From positions 4,878 to 68,877 of the forward strand of contig PCVQ01000003.1 in NCBI GenBank assembly GCA_002796025.1: DNA of 64,000 nt. The letters are read 5' to 3'. The notes below the pieces were generated by a model. The model did not search any database. It saw only the letters and a program-made list of their open reading frames with translations, and was not told the DNA's origin. Source of the stretch: Candidatus Peregrinibacteria bacterium CG11_big_fil_rev_8_21_14_0_20_46_8. Lineage in GTDB: Bacteria; Patescibacteriota; Gracilibacteria; UBA1369; UM-FILTER-53-11. Made by a program: the position numbers and the translations under genes. Below are positions 42,011-50,830 of the stretch, piece by piece; the stretch's first letter is position 1; each line of letters opens with the position of its first letter.

Positions 42011-43387
42011 TTAATGTATAGGCGCATGTACCGGTGCATCTTTTATGCGGAATTTATTCATTGTTCTCGAAATCCAAATGTATCCTATCCCCGATGCAAT
42101 AACATTACCGGCAATGATTGAGAGCCAGATTGAGATGATTGGGAAATTAAAAATCTGTGTCAGAACATAGCTAAGTGGAAGGGCAATTCCTGCGAATTTG
42201 AGTAATAAAATCCAAAATCCCGGCCATGAGCGTCCGATCGCCTGGAATGCATTTGCTTCTATGAGCATGGCAGCGAGAAAGCCATAGCTAAGGGCTACGG
42301 TCCACATATACAGTCGCGCATATTGTGTTACAATCGGATCTTCGGTGAAGATATTGATGATATTTGTGGCAAAGAGTGCGGCAAATACGCCGAGTCCGGC
42401 GGCACAGAGAAATCCATATTTCAGTGCCTTATGAAAAGCTTCTTTTGCCCGCTCAATATTTCCTGCACCAATATTTTGTCCGATCATCGCCATAGCACCG
42501 AAGCCAAATCCTGCCGCCGGCAGAAAGGCGAAAAATTCGATTCTAAATCCTAAGCTGAATGCGATTGCACCGGGTTCCAAAAAGCTGAGCGTTGTAATAA
42601 AGGTGAGTGCAGCAAGGCCGAGCGGAAATATAACTTGTGTGAATGCCGCCGGAATGCCTATGTTGAGAACTTTCTTTACCGATTGCCATTTAAAGCTGAG
42701 ATTGCGAAAGTGAAAGCGGACTTTGCGGTGCTTACTAGATAGCGAGCGAAGCGCAATGACGATAAAAATTGCTTGAGAAATAAGTGTGGAGACCGCTGCG
42801 CCGGAAATTCCTAAGCGTGGAAATCCCAGCCAGCCGAAGATTAAGAGCGGATCGATGATCGTATTAATGAGCGTTGAGACCGCAAAGAGTTTTGTTAAGC
42901 CGAATGTATCGCCCTGTGCATTAAAGGCGAACATGATGGTGATGAGAATGAAAAATAAGAGCGAGCCACCGGCGGTAATGGTGAAATATTCGAGTGCCGG
43001 TTCAAAAATTAAACCATTTGCACCGGATGCAATAAGGAGTTCCCTGCGGAATATAATGGCAATTGTTCCGAATATAACGCCCGCGATTGCGGCAAGCACA
43101 AATGACTGACCGAGTACGCGTTCTGCCTCTTGTTGATCTTTTGCGCCAATGTGCATCGACATAATGACGCCGGAGCCGACGGTTATGCCAAAACCTACCG
43201 AAATCATTACGAACAATGTAATTTGTGAAATGCTCACCGCCGCAATAGCCTCGGCCGATAATTTGCTGACCCAAAATGCATCAACTAAATTATAGAGCGT
43301 GTAGAAAAAGACCGAAAGCATCATCGGCCACGCCAGCGACCAAAGCTCTTTTCTAATCGAGCCCTTTGTTAAATCTTGTCCTTCCAT
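42011..43387 (-). CDS. MATE family efflux transporter
   Basis: Twelve transmembrane helices over 458 residues in two similar halves. The N-terminal half begins LWSLAWPMMLSVFFYTLYNLVDAFWVSKLS, in the usual MATE pattern, and the second half begins with LNIGIPAAFTQVIFPLGLA. MATE proteins export drugs or cationic metabolites using sodium or proton gradients; some flip lipids. The substrate cannot be inferred. Confidence 0.92.
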   Translation of the reverse strand: MEGQDLTKGSIRKELWSLAWPMMLSVFFYTLYNLVDAFWVSKLSAEAIAAVSISQITLFVMISVGFGITVGSGVIMSMHIGAKDQQEAERVLGQSFVLAAIAGVIFGTIAIIFRRELLIASGANGLIFEPALEYFTITAGGSLLFFILITIMFAFNAQGDTFGLTKLFAVSTLINTIIDPLLIFGWLGFPRLGISGAAVSTLISQAIFIVIALRSLSSKHRKVRFHFRNLSFKWQSVKKVLNIGIPAAFTQVIFPLGLAALTFITTLSFLEPGAIAFSLGFRIEFFAFLPAAGFGFGAMAMIGQNIGAGNIERAKEAFHKALKYGFLCAAGLGVFAALFATNIINIFTEDPIVTQYARLYMWTVALSYGFLAAMLIEANAFQAIGRSWPGFWILLLKFAGIALPLSYVLTQIFNFPIISIWLSIIAGNVIASGIGYIWISRTMNKFRIKDAPVHAPIH

Positions 43388-43472
43388 ATTTTTTGTTTAA
43401 GAAATAGTACCAAAGTATTTTGTAGTTATTTTCAGGGAGCGTCAATTCTATTTGATGTGGATTGCATAATGC

Positions 43473-43562
43473 TGGCGGAGAGAGGGGGATTCGAACCCCC
43501 GATACCCTTGCGGGTATAGTGCTTTTCGAGAGCACCCCATTCAACCGCTCTGGCATCTCTCC
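43473..43562 (-). tRNA. tRNA-Ser (CGA)
   Basis: Class II tRNA of 90 nt with encoded CCA. The acceptor stem GGAGAGA pairs with TCTCTCC, the anticodon stem GTGCT/AGCAC frames CTCGAAA, and a long variable arm (TATACCC/GGGTATC) follows. Confidence 0.95.
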
Positions 43563-43568
43563 CTTTTT

Positions 43569-43639
43569 ATAGGCTTCGGCTCATTCAGTCGGCGCTTCCC
43601 CGCGTACGCGGGGATCCGCGCCTCCCTCATTTCGCCTAT
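43569..43639. repeat. Nested palindrome upstream of tRNA-Ser
   Basis: CCCCGCGTACGCGGGG (43598-43613) is a perfect 16-bp palindrome. It is enclosed by GGCGC (43591-43595) with GCGCC (43618-43622) and by ATAGGC (43569-43574) with GCCTAT (43634-43639). It resembles extragenic REP-type elements. The rest of the gap up to 43725 holds the PLD promoter and nothing else that I see. Confidence 0.6.
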
Positions 43640-43725
43640 GCGCTCGGCTCGTAGCCTCGCAGAGAGTTTATAATATTTAAAGATCTAATACGAGAATGCG
43701 AGAATAATGGTATATAATTCAGATT

Positions 43726-44994
43726 GTGCAAGAGATGCTCTCATGTGAGAAAAAAGATTCAGCGCCAGAAGGTTTTGTGCTTCTTCCGGCAGGACCGGAA
43801 CTTTTTGACGATTTAGATGCGACAATAGATGCTGCAAAGCAGTATGTGATTCTGAAATCTTTTTTGTGGCGGAATGATGCAGCTGGGCAACGTATGGCGC
43901 GCTCCTTGTACGCTGCTGCCGAACGAGGTTGCAAAATACTGATTTTAAAAGACCGTATTGGTGCATTTTTTGAATTCGCCGAAGGAAATGGGCAAAGTTT
44001 TTTTCACGATACACCACAAGACGATCCTCTATTTGATAGCCATTCATTACAGACGGTGTATGCTCAGGCGCGGGCCGTAGGGCGCTTTTATAAAAATTCT
44101 CCCGGCACTGCCGTTCCTAATCCGTTGCGCAACGATTTTATTGAGCATCCAAATATTACAGTTATTGATGATTTCAAGTTGTATGATCATTCAAAAGTAA
44201 TAATTGTCGATGGCCAAACCGCTTACCTTGGAGGTGTAGGGTTTGGAGAAGAATTTATGGAGCCGCAAAATCACTGGATAGATTTTATGTTAAAGATTTC
44301 TGGTCCAGTACAGTGTGCTGAATTTATTCGTGTTGTTGGAGGTTTGCCGTCGTACCACCAGGATACTGATACGGAATTTTATAGTGGAGAAATGAACGGG
44401 CATCTGCTCAAATTTATAGCTGGTGCAGAGGAGCAGCTTGATATCGAAATGGCATTTCTAGGGAATCCTCAATTTATTGATGCAATTGCAAAACGAGTTG
44501 CTGCTGGTGTACGTACGCAAATCTATATGCCGGCAACGGCATCGAGTCACAACTTTCGCAATCTTCATTTTATTCGAAAATTGATGGATGAAACTGCAGA
44601 CCGGCGCGAATTGCTTTCTGTTCATACTTTGCCGAAAATGGTTCATACGAAATTATTGATGCGTGATTCACGAGAGGTTTTTTTTGGCTCTGCAAATTTA
44701 TCTTCCGATTCGAATGTATTGTATGAAACAAATATGAGATCAGCTTCTGTGGATTTATTTGCGGCTTTTCAGAAGGCTCTTGCAGAACATCATGCAGTCT
44801 CAGCACATATGGAGTCGCCACCAAAGTGGCGTGATTTCTTAGTACGATGGAGCTGTGAATATTTTGCTGTAAAAAATCAAAAGCTTGCCATGCGTTTGCG
44901 CAGAAAGCAGGTAGAAAAAATACGGAGAGCGTGCCAGCAAGAAATTTGTTTACTCCTCAATCTTCCATGCCGGATTCCAGGCCACCTCCCATAA
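43726..44994 (+). CDS. Phospholipase D family protein (cardiolipin-synthase-like)
   Basis: Two HKD motifs are intact: HSKVIIVD (His155, Lys157, Asp162) and HTKLLMRD (His307, Lys309, Asp314), the latter followed by GSANLS. The family includes cardiolipin and phosphatidylserine synthases, phospholipases and nucleases. There is no clear N-terminal membrane anchor, and a basic C-terminal tail (about 365-410) may bind membranes. The start is GTG: TATAAT (43713-43718) lies 7 nt before it, consistent with a leaderless mRNA. The last 45 nt overlap the convergent VOC gene. Confidence 0.87.
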   Translation: MQEMLSCEKKDSAPEGFVLLPAGPELFDDLDATIDAAKQYVILKSFLWRNDAAGQRMARSLYAAAERGCKILILKDRIGAFFEFAEGNGQSFFHDTPQDDPLFDSHSLQTVYAQARAVGRFYKNSPGTAVPNPLRNDFIEHPNITVIDDFKLYDHSKVIIVDGQTAYLGGVGFGEEFMEPQNHWIDFMLKISGPVQCAEFIRVVGGLPSYHQDTDTEFYSGEMNGHLLKFIAGAEEQLDIEMAFLGNPQFIDAIAKRVAAGVRTQIYMPATASSHNFRNLHFIRKLMDETADRRELLSVHTLPKMVHTKLLMRDSREVFFGSANLSSDSNVLYETNMRSASVDLFAAFQKALAEHHAVSAHMESPPKWRDFLVRWSCEYFAVKNQKLAMRLRRKQVEKIRRACQQEICLLLNLPCRIPGHLP

Positions 44995-45372
44995 ATGGCC
45001 GTCTGGATCTTGAAAGTAGCCCGCATAGCCACCCCAAAAAGTATCTTCGGCGGGTTTGGTAATTGTTGCCCCGGCGTCTTGAGCTTCTTGCATTACCGTG
45101 TTCACTTTATCTTTGCCGGATACATTGTGGGCGATGGTGAATTCGGTTGCGCTTGCCGGTCCACGCTCTATTTTTGCATCGTGTGCGATATTTTTGCGCT
45201 CAAAAAGACCAAGCTTTAAGCCATGTTGTAAGTCAAAGAAGACAACACCCCCGTGTTCAAACTCGGTACCAACAATGCCCTCGGTTTTTAATCCCAATCC
45301 ATCTCTATAAAATCTGAGCGACCGTTCTAAATCATCGACGCCCAAAGTAATGAGGCTGATTCGCGCTTTCAT
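44950..45372 (-). CDS. VOC family protein (second)
   Basis: A glyoxalase-like fold in 140 residues, with LGVDDLERSLRFYRDGLGL at the start and TFWGGYAGYFQDPDGHLWEVAWNP at the end, a classic pattern for this superfamily. Closest in style to small lactoylglutathione-lyase-like proteins of soil bacteria. It starts 11 nt after the DUF1428 gene, so the two are cotranscribed. The substrate is unknown. Confidence 0.9.
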   Translation of the reverse strand: MKARISLITLGVDDLERSLRFYRDGLGLKTEGIVGTEFEHGGVVFFDLQHGLKLGLFERKNIAHDAKIERGPASATEFTIAHNVSGKDKVNTVMQEAQDAGATITKPAEDTFWGGYAGYFQDPDGHLWEVAWNPAWKIEE

Positions 45373-45383
45373 AAATAATTTCG

Positions 45384-45776
45384 TTATGCATCTACTGCTA
45401 CTTTAAAGCCTCCGAATGCCATGCGCTTCATATCAAACGGCATCGGCATATCTTTCATATCGGCATATTTTTTATCCATCTCTGCCATCACTTTTTTATT
45501 GACGCTATCGCGATGTGCCCGCGATTTGTAGGTAATGTACGAAAACCACACGGTCTCATTTTTTTTTGCATTCGTCATTTTTGGAAAATTCAGCGCCGGC
45601 ATGCCTCCCATATCTGGATGCAAATCGTCGCCCATGCACTCTTTATAATCAAGCGCACCGTATTTTTTCCAGATTTTTGCCGCTTCTTTGGCCATTTTTT
45701 TGTATGCCGCAACTTTTGTCTTTGGCACAACCAATACAAATCCATCAACGTATTTTGCTGTAGCTGTTTTAGCCAT
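45384..45776 (-). CDS. DUF1428 family protein
   Basis: The 130-residue protein matches DUF1428: YVDGFVLVVPKTKVAAYKKMA at the start, KYGALDYKECMGDDL, ETVWFSYITYKSRAHRD, and a closing DMKRMAFGGFKV. This ferredoxin-like family is common in proteobacteria and has unknown function. TAATCT (minus, 45790-45785) is 8 nt before the ATG. Confidence 0.9.
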   Translation of the reverse strand: MAKTATAKYVDGFVLVVPKTKVAAYKKMAKEAAKIWKKYGALDYKECMGDDLHPDMGGMPALNFPKMTNAKKNETVWFSYITYKSRAHRDSVNKKVMAEMDKKYADMKDMPMPFDMKRMAFGGFKVAVDA

Positions 45777-45822
45777 GTATTTTTAGATTATTAATTAGAT
45801 ACAGATTAGAATATCAAAAATA

Positions 45823-46665
45823 CTATACATACGAAAGTTCTCTTCCAAGACATGAGTAGTGTTCGTTAAGTGCATCTAAGGCTGTCATCTCTTCATCACT
45901 TAATTCAAAGTCAAAGACGTCGATATCTTCGTGCAAATGTTCCTTTTGATTTGCTTTTGGCAAAGGCACTGTGCCTAATTGTAAGTTCCAGCGAATGAAG
46001 ATTTGAGCTGGTGTTTTCTCGTGTCTTTCGGCAATTTCTTGAATGTTGCTGTCGTCGAGGCGCTCTGTTCGTGTAAGCGGACTATAGGCTTGAATAACTA
46101 TGTCGTTTTTTTCGGCATATCTCAGCATCTCTTTGCTATGTCCAAATGGAGACCATTCAATCTGATTCGCAACCGGAACTACTCCGGTTGCTCCAATTAA
46201 ATCCTCAATTAATTCAATGGAATAATTGCTTACGCCTATATCTTTGGTGAGGCCATCCTGTTGAGCACGGATGAGGCCTTTCCATAGTTGTATGCCTGCT
46301 CCATTTCGGGGCGGACGATGAATGAGCATAAGATCGACATAGTTTTGTTGAAGTTCTTCGAGATTTTTTCGCGTTGCTGCATAGGCATCGTCATCTTCTT
46401 CGACCTTCGATATTAAATAAAAACTATCGCGCTCCACAGTGCTTTGTTTTATGCCTTGCCCAATGCCCGGTTGCGTGCCGTAATCGCCCGAGGTATCGAT
46501 CATGGGGTATCCCAGCGCCAAAGCTTCTTCAATTATTTCGGCAGTATCTTTTGTGAGTTGCCAGGTTCCAAGTCCAATAATCGGCATGGAATTACCGGTG
46601 CGGAGCTGTATGCGTGATTGTAAATTCATATTCAAAAGACGCATTCCCTCACGTAAATCCATCAT
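45823..46665 (-). CDS. Aldo/keto reductase
   Basis: NADPH-dependent carbonyl reductase with a TIM barrel. The catalytic tetrad is visible: Asp and Tyr in DTSGDYGTQ, Lys in LISKVE and His in LIHRPP. Cofactor-binding elements follow (ANQIEWSPF, IQAYSPLTR, PLPKANQ). I place the start at 46665 because GGAGGA (minus, 46677-46672) sits 6 nt upstream of that ATG. This is one of the few convincing Shine-Dalgarno sites in the window and contrasts with the neighbours, which hints at acquisition. A GTG at 46686 is in frame but includes the Shine-Dalgarno. Confidence 0.9.
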   Translation of the reverse strand: MMDLREGMRLLNMNLQSRIQLRTGNSMPIIGLGTWQLTKDTAEIIEEALALGYPMIDTSGDYGTQPGIGQGIKQSTVERDSFYLISKVEEDDDAYAATRKNLEELQQNYVDLMLIHRPPRNGAGIQLWKGLIRAQQDGLTKDIGVSNYSIELIEDLIGATGVVPVANQIEWSPFGHSKEMLRYAEKNDIVIQAYSPLTRTERLDDSNIQEIAERHEKTPAQIFIRWNLQLGTVPLPKANQKEHLHEDIDVFDFELSDEEMTALDALNEHYSCLGRELSYV

Positions 46666-46671
46666 CTTTTT

Positions 46672-46677
46672 TCCTCC
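46672..46677 (-). promoter_or_regulatory. Shine-Dalgarno of the aldo/keto reductase gene
   Basis: GGAGGA is followed by six bases and ATG on the minus strand. It decides the start of the reductase gene. Strong sites of this kind are otherwise almost absent from the window. Confidence 0.6.
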
Positions 46678-46711
46678 GGCTGCCACGCTTCAAAGGGCTG
46701 CAATATTCCAC

Positions 46712-46801
46712 TGGCGGAGGGAGAGGGATTCGAACCCTCGGGACCCTTGCGGGCCCAACAGTTTTCAAGACTGCCGCATTCGACCGCTCTGCCATCCCTC
46801 C
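46712..46801 (-). tRNA. tRNA-Ser (TGA)
   Basis: Class II tRNA of 90 nt with encoded CCA. The acceptor stem GGAGGGA pairs with TCCCTCC, the anticodon loop CTTGAAA gives TGA, and a long GC-rich variable arm (GGGCCC..GGGTCCC) follows. Confidence 0.95.
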
Positions 46802-46881
46802 GAGGGCGGAGGATACATGAAATAGGCAGGGTGCGCTAGGTTTTGAAAAGCAACTTTATAAGTGTACAATATTCTCAATTT

Positions 46882-47349
46882 ATGCAAGATAAGCACCGGC
46901 TCATAATTGCGCTCGCGGTTTCGTATCTTAGTGGTCTTATTGGGTCGCTCTATACGAATCCATCAACCCTGTGGTATCAAGAGTTATTGAAGCCGTGGTT
47001 TCAAGTGCCGGGCTGGTTTTTTGGACCGGTGTGGTTTGTGCTGTATGGATTAATTGGTTATGCGGTGTATTTAGTTTGGAAAAATACGGATGTCCGGGAG
47101 CGAACGCGTGCGCTTACTCTCTTTGGATTTCATCTTTTTGTAAGCGTGGTATGGACCTATTTATTTTGGCAGTTGCAGAACACATATTTTGCCTATATCG
47201 CAATTCTGCTGCTCTGGCTGACGCTTATAATTAGCATGCAAATGTTTTGGAATTTGAATAAGCGCGCCTTTTATTTGCTGCTGCCCTATCTAGCGTGGCT
47301 AAGTTATGCGTGTATGCTGAACTACGCTATTTGGCAGTTAAATCTTTAA
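46882..47349 (+). CDS. tspO: TspO/MBR family protein
   Basis: Five transmembrane helices and the family's aromatic pattern are clear: WYQELLKPWFQVPGWFFGPVW, LYGLIGYAVYLVW, and FVSVVWTYLFW. TspO binds porphyrins and cholesterol-like ligands and modulates stress responses. The start at 46882 gives 155 residues; TACAAT (46865-46870) lies 11 nt upstream. A TTG at 46843 would add 13 residues not seen in the family. ung begins 3 nt after the stop, so the two are cotranscribed. Confidence 0.9.
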   Translation: MQDKHRLIIALAVSYLSGLIGSLYTNPSTLWYQELLKPWFQVPGWFFGPVWFVLYGLIGYAVYLVWKNTDVRERTRALTLFGFHLFVSVVWTYLFWQLQNTYFAYIAILLLWLTLIISMQMFWNLNKRAFYLLLPYLAWLSYACMLNYAIWQLNL

Positions 47350-47352
47350 AGC

Positions 47353-48021
47353 ATGCTGGTCAAGATCGATTCTTCTTGGAGAGAACAATTATCAGAGCAG
47401 TTCGAAAAAGAGTATTTTGCGAAACTTGCCGCGTTTGTTCGCGGAGAGTATATGACGAAATCGATCTATCCTCCTCCGGATAAAATTTTTCGTGCTTTTG
47501 ATTTGTGCCCATTCGATAAGGTTAAAGTAGTGATACTCGGGCAAGATCCATATCATGGAAAAGGTCAGGCCAATGGATTATGTTTTGCAGTCGGAGCCGG
47601 AGTGGATTTACCTCCCTCGCTTCAAAATATATACAAAGAAATCGCCGACGACATTGGTGTAGCAATGAAACCAAAGGGAGATTTAGAAAATTGGGCAACG
47701 CAAGGAGTCTTGCTCTTAAACGCGACATTAACGGTAGAGGCTCATAAGGCGGGATCGCATCAGGGGAAGGGTTGGGAAGATTTTACCGACGCCTGTGTTG
47801 AGGCTCTTTCAAGACAAAAAACAGGATTGGTTTTTATCTTATGGGGTCGATATGCTCAGGAAAAAGGCAAGATGATCGATAGAGAAAAGCATTTGGTTTT
47901 AACTTCCGCCCACCCTTCACCGTTTTCTGCATATAACGGATTTTTCGGATGCAAGCATTTTAGCCAGACGAATGATTATTTAAGAAAAATCGGGAAGGAG
48001 CCGATTAATTGGGGGAATTGA
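47353..48021 (+). CDS. ung: Uracil-DNA glycosylase
   Basis: Family 1 UDG removing uracil from DNA. GQDPYHGKGQANGLCF (63-78) contains the general base Asp65, GVLLLNATLTVE provides the uracil-binding Asn, and HPSPFSA the catalytic His with the DNA-intercalation loop. At 222 residues it is full length. It forms a unit with tspO, 3 nt apart, an unusual pairing with no known functional link. Confidence 0.96.
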   Translation: MLVKIDSSWREQLSEQFEKEYFAKLAAFVRGEYMTKSIYPPPDKIFRAFDLCPFDKVKVVILGQDPYHGKGQANGLCFAVGAGVDLPPSLQNIYKEIADDIGVAMKPKGDLENWATQGVLLLNATLTVEAHKAGSHQGKGWEDFTDACVEALSRQKTGLVFILWGRYAQEKGKMIDREKHLVLTSAHPSPFSAYNGFFGCKHFSQTNDYLRKIGKEPINWGN

Positions 48022-48037
48022 TAAGATTTGGGGCGCA

Positions 48038-48319
48038 TCATTCAGGTGCATCAAGATGATCTTGAATCAACTTTGCGAGTCCTTCTCCGGTGTGTACAAG
48101 GTTCGGAGTTTGCAGCAGATCTTCAATCTCGGTTGTTACTTGTTGTCCGGTTACTGTTTGCACCAAAAGAATCGCTCTGCTGCAATTTGCCCGTACAACT
48201 TCTTCCCGCGTAAAACGAACAGCTTCTCCAGTTTCCGGATCAATTACCTTAACACCTTCATCTTCAAGCTCAGGAATTGTTTGACCTTTATATGTGAGTG
48301 GTTCTATCTCTGGACGCAT
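48038..48319 (-). CDS. Small hypothetical protein coupled to the split Cys-rich gene
   Basis: The ATG at 48319 lies one base after the TGA stop of the Cys-rich gene (48321-48323), a translational-coupling arrangement. The 93-residue product has an N-terminal PEIEPLTYKGQTIPELEDEG and then a predicted beta hairpin (VKVIDPETGEAVRFT) and helices. I do not recognise it. Only this part of a longer open frame looks protein-like; the 88 codons upstream overlap the Cys-rich gene and are an antiphase artefact. Confidence 0.6.
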   Translation of the reverse strand: MRPEIEPLTYKGQTIPELEDEGVKVIDPETGEAVRFTREEVVRANCSRAILLVQTVTGQQVTTEIEDLLQTPNLVHTGEGLAKLIQDHLDAPE

Positions 48320-48320
48320 G

Positions 48321-49964
48321 TCAGTAGATTGCCGCAAGATAGCAGCCTTCGCAATAGATCTTCTGTTCGGGCCGGCCTGACTGGTATGCGCTCGTGATGC
48401 TCTTGTTACATTTTCCGCACGTGCGTTCCCCAAGCTGCCGCGGCGTGCGTAGTTGCATGCGTGCCGCATGGCGGCACAGGTCGCACTTGCGCGGAATCGG
48501 CAGATTTTTATTTTTGTAAAAGCGCAGCTCTTGAGAGATAACCTTATAATTTTTGTTGCAATCTTCACAGGCGAGGATTTCATTGGTGATCATTGCTGGA
48601 ACGTCTGCAATCGCATCGGGAATTTCACATGTTTGAGCTTGATACTCGCGCGCATCTTTATCGCGCCAGGTATAGCCGCGTGCTTCTGTTTCATCCTTCT
48701 TAAGAGGAAAGTACTCCTGCGCAACAGTCTCGTTATATGCAAACTGTGCTCGCTCTGCCGGGAAAAACTCTCCCCATTCGCCGCTCTTTTTCATGTGTTC
48801 GATAATTTTCGTGCGCAGTTTTTCATACTCCTCCTTTGTATACTGCTTATTTAAAATGCAGTACTTCTTTTTGTTTAATCCCACACAGCCAAAGCAGTCG
48901 CTCGAGCTGTTGCACATCTCGCAATAAAAGCAGCTGGTACAGTAGTGGCTCGCCACGCAAAATGCCGAATAGCGCATCTGCAAGGTGCTGATGCACTCGT
49001 ATGCAACTTCTGGATGATAGAGTGAGTAATTTAAATCTTGGCATGTCTTTGCATCCAGAACATCGTAGAGATATTTACAGTCTTCACTGTTGACCACATT
49101 GAAGCTGTCTGTCACATTTTTGCAATTTTTCAGATTATTGCCGCTCGAATTTTCGCAGTTTGTGATGTAAGCATCGCGGTGAATTGCATGTTGAGCGCGG
49201 AACTCATTCCACCCCTTGCGCGCCCGCTCTAAGCCGGAGTGCGTATCCAGCTTCATCGCCTTTAATTTTTCAAAGTACTCTTCTTTAGAATACGGTTTGT
49301 TATCGATGTAGTACTGTTTATTCCGCAGCCCGTAGCTAAAGAGACAGTTGTTGCAGCCCTTCATGTCGTAGCAAAAGAGCAGATCGGTGCTGTCGTCGCA
49401 GTACATGCAGAAGCTGCAGTTGTATGCATTATGACAGTTGATGCACTCGTAGCAGAGTGTCGATTTTTAGACAAATGTACAGTCGACACTGTCTTTGCAG
49501 TACTTAATGAACAGATTGTAGAAGCAGTCTTCGTTGCCTTCGCCGGCAATATCAAAGTAACAATTTTTGTCGTCCCCGCAGTAGTTGCAGTAGTCACTGT
49601 TTTCGCAGTTGACGATATCCATGCTCAGGCGCGGCACCTCGCGCTGCAGTTCGGCAAACTGTTCAAAAAACGGTCGATTAAAATCAAAGTCGCGGCCGTA
49701 GTCCATAGGATCCCAGTCGTCGCTGTACCACTCACTTGGCGTGTAGATTTTAAACTGCGTATCCGGTGGATACATCGAGATAATTGGCGAGCCGCTCTTG
49801 GCCGATTTCGCCCTATAAAAAGTCCGGTCATTCCGCCACGCCAGCCTGCACTGATTGCGGCACTGGGGGCAAAGTGTTGGATCTGTTACTCCGAGCTGGT
49901 CGTAGAGGGCGCGGTCTTCCGGTGCGATTTGGAAGTCTGTTGTGCATTGAGTGCAAATTTTCAT
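48321..49964 (-). pseudogene. Cys-rich zinc-ribbon protein, 547 codons, interrupted by one in-frame TAA
   Basis: Reading from the ATG at 49964 the frame has 547 sense positions to the TGA at 48321, exactly the length of the paralogue at 51368-53011. It is broken only by TAA at codon 166 (49469-49467), flanked by VDCTFV and KSTLCYEC in the same frame. An N-terminal zinc ribbon (CTQC at 4-7, CPQC about 32-35), WRNDRTFY, SDDWDPMDYGRDFDFNRPFFEQFAE, a Cys-rich NxxYCxxC-like repeat core and a C-terminal ribbon (CGKCN, CEGCY) are visible. Without readthrough it yields 165 and 361 residue pieces. Function unknown. It is divergent from the TrmB gene. Confidence 0.75.
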
Positions 49965-50008
49965 GAGTATGAATGTTAAAAGTACTCAAATGGTAAAATC
50001 TTTTTTAA

Positions 50009-50066
50009 GAGTGGTAAATAGCACCACGTGGTGATTGTTGACACCACTCATATGATGCGGCATTAT
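50009..50066 (+). promoter_or_regulatory. TrmB operator and promoter
   Basis: CACCACGTGGTG (50022-50033) is a perfect palindrome, framed by GAGTGGT (50009-50015) and ACCACTC (50043-50049), so three half-site pairs of the same sequence are nested. A perfect -35 TTGACA (50038-50043) touches the right arm, with CATTAT 17 bases further (50061-50066) and the TrmB ATG 8 nt after that. Binding there would block the promoter, so autorepression and control of the divergent Cys-rich gene are likely. Confidence 0.7.
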
Positions 50067-50074
50067 GGGCTCAT

Positions 50075-50827
50075 ATGTTTGCTTCTGTTTTTCAGGAAAT
50101 CGGGCTTTCTCCAAATGAGGCTAAAATCTATGAGGCGCTTTTACAGGTTGGGGTGGCCAGCGTCAGCACCATTTCGATCAAATCGAATATTCACCGCCGC
50201 AATATCTACGATGCGATAAATCGTCTTATTGAAAAAGGCCTTGTGTTTCAAATTATGGGACAGGGTGAGAATCTTTTTAAGCCGGTTGATCCTGCAAAGC
50301 TTATGGAGCTTGTCGACGAAAAGCGCGCACTTCTCGACAGCGCTATGCCTAATCTGGAAAAGCTCTACAAAAAGAAGCCGCACGACGAAGCCGCCTATAT
50401 TTATAAGGGCGTAGAGGGATTTAAAAACTACCTGCGCGACATTTTAAGTGTACAAGAGGATGTTTGCTTTATTGGTGCCAAAGGCGCGTGGTTCGATCCG
50501 CGGCTTACTTCTTTTTTGGACCGCTTTCTTGTAGATGCAAAAAAACGCGGTGTGAAGTATCGTCATATTTTTGACGCAGAAGTTAAAACACACGCAAAAC
50601 ATGTCCCGCGCTCGGTAGGGCGTCCATATAAATTTTTGCCAAAAAAATATTCGACTCCCTCAATGGTCGATATCTTTGGCGATCATGTGGTCTCTTTTAC
50701 TGGCGCGGGCCTCTGCCAAATTAGCGACGACATCACCATCTTCGTGATCATCAGCCGCCCCATGGCCGACAGCTACCGCACATGGTTTCAGTTTATGTGG
50801 GATATGTGCCCGGAATATAAAGCGTAA
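50075..50827 (+). CDS. TrmB family transcriptional regulator
   Basis: A winged helix domain (about 1-75: FQEIGLSPNEAKIYEALLQVG, ISIKSNIHRRNIYDAINRLIEKGLV) is followed by a short coiled coil (about 88-105) and an effector domain (110-250). That domain has a phospholipase-D-like TrmB_C layout. TrmB proteins are mainly archaeal sugar sensors; bacterial CPR versions are of unknown ligand. It is flanked by two paralogous Cys-rich genes and has a nested palindrome in front, so it probably regulates both. Confidence 0.88.
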   Translation: MFASVFQEIGLSPNEAKIYEALLQVGVASVSTISIKSNIHRRNIYDAINRLIEKGLVFQIMGQGENLFKPVDPAKLMELVDEKRALLDSAMPNLEKLYKKKPHDEAAYIYKGVEGFKNYLRDILSVQEDVCFIGAKGAWFDPRLTSFLDRFLVDAKKRGVKYRHIFDAEVKTHAKHVPRSVGRPYKFLPKKYSTPSMVDIFGDHVVSFTGAGLCQISDDITIFVIISRPMADSYRTWFQFMWDMCPEYKA

Positions 50828-50830
50828 TTT

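Noticed and set aside
48320..48583. N-terminal extension of the small gene at 48038-48319
   Set aside because: These codons run antiphase through the conserved zinc-ribbon end of the Cys-rich gene. The ATG at 48319 directly after that gene's stop is the natural start.
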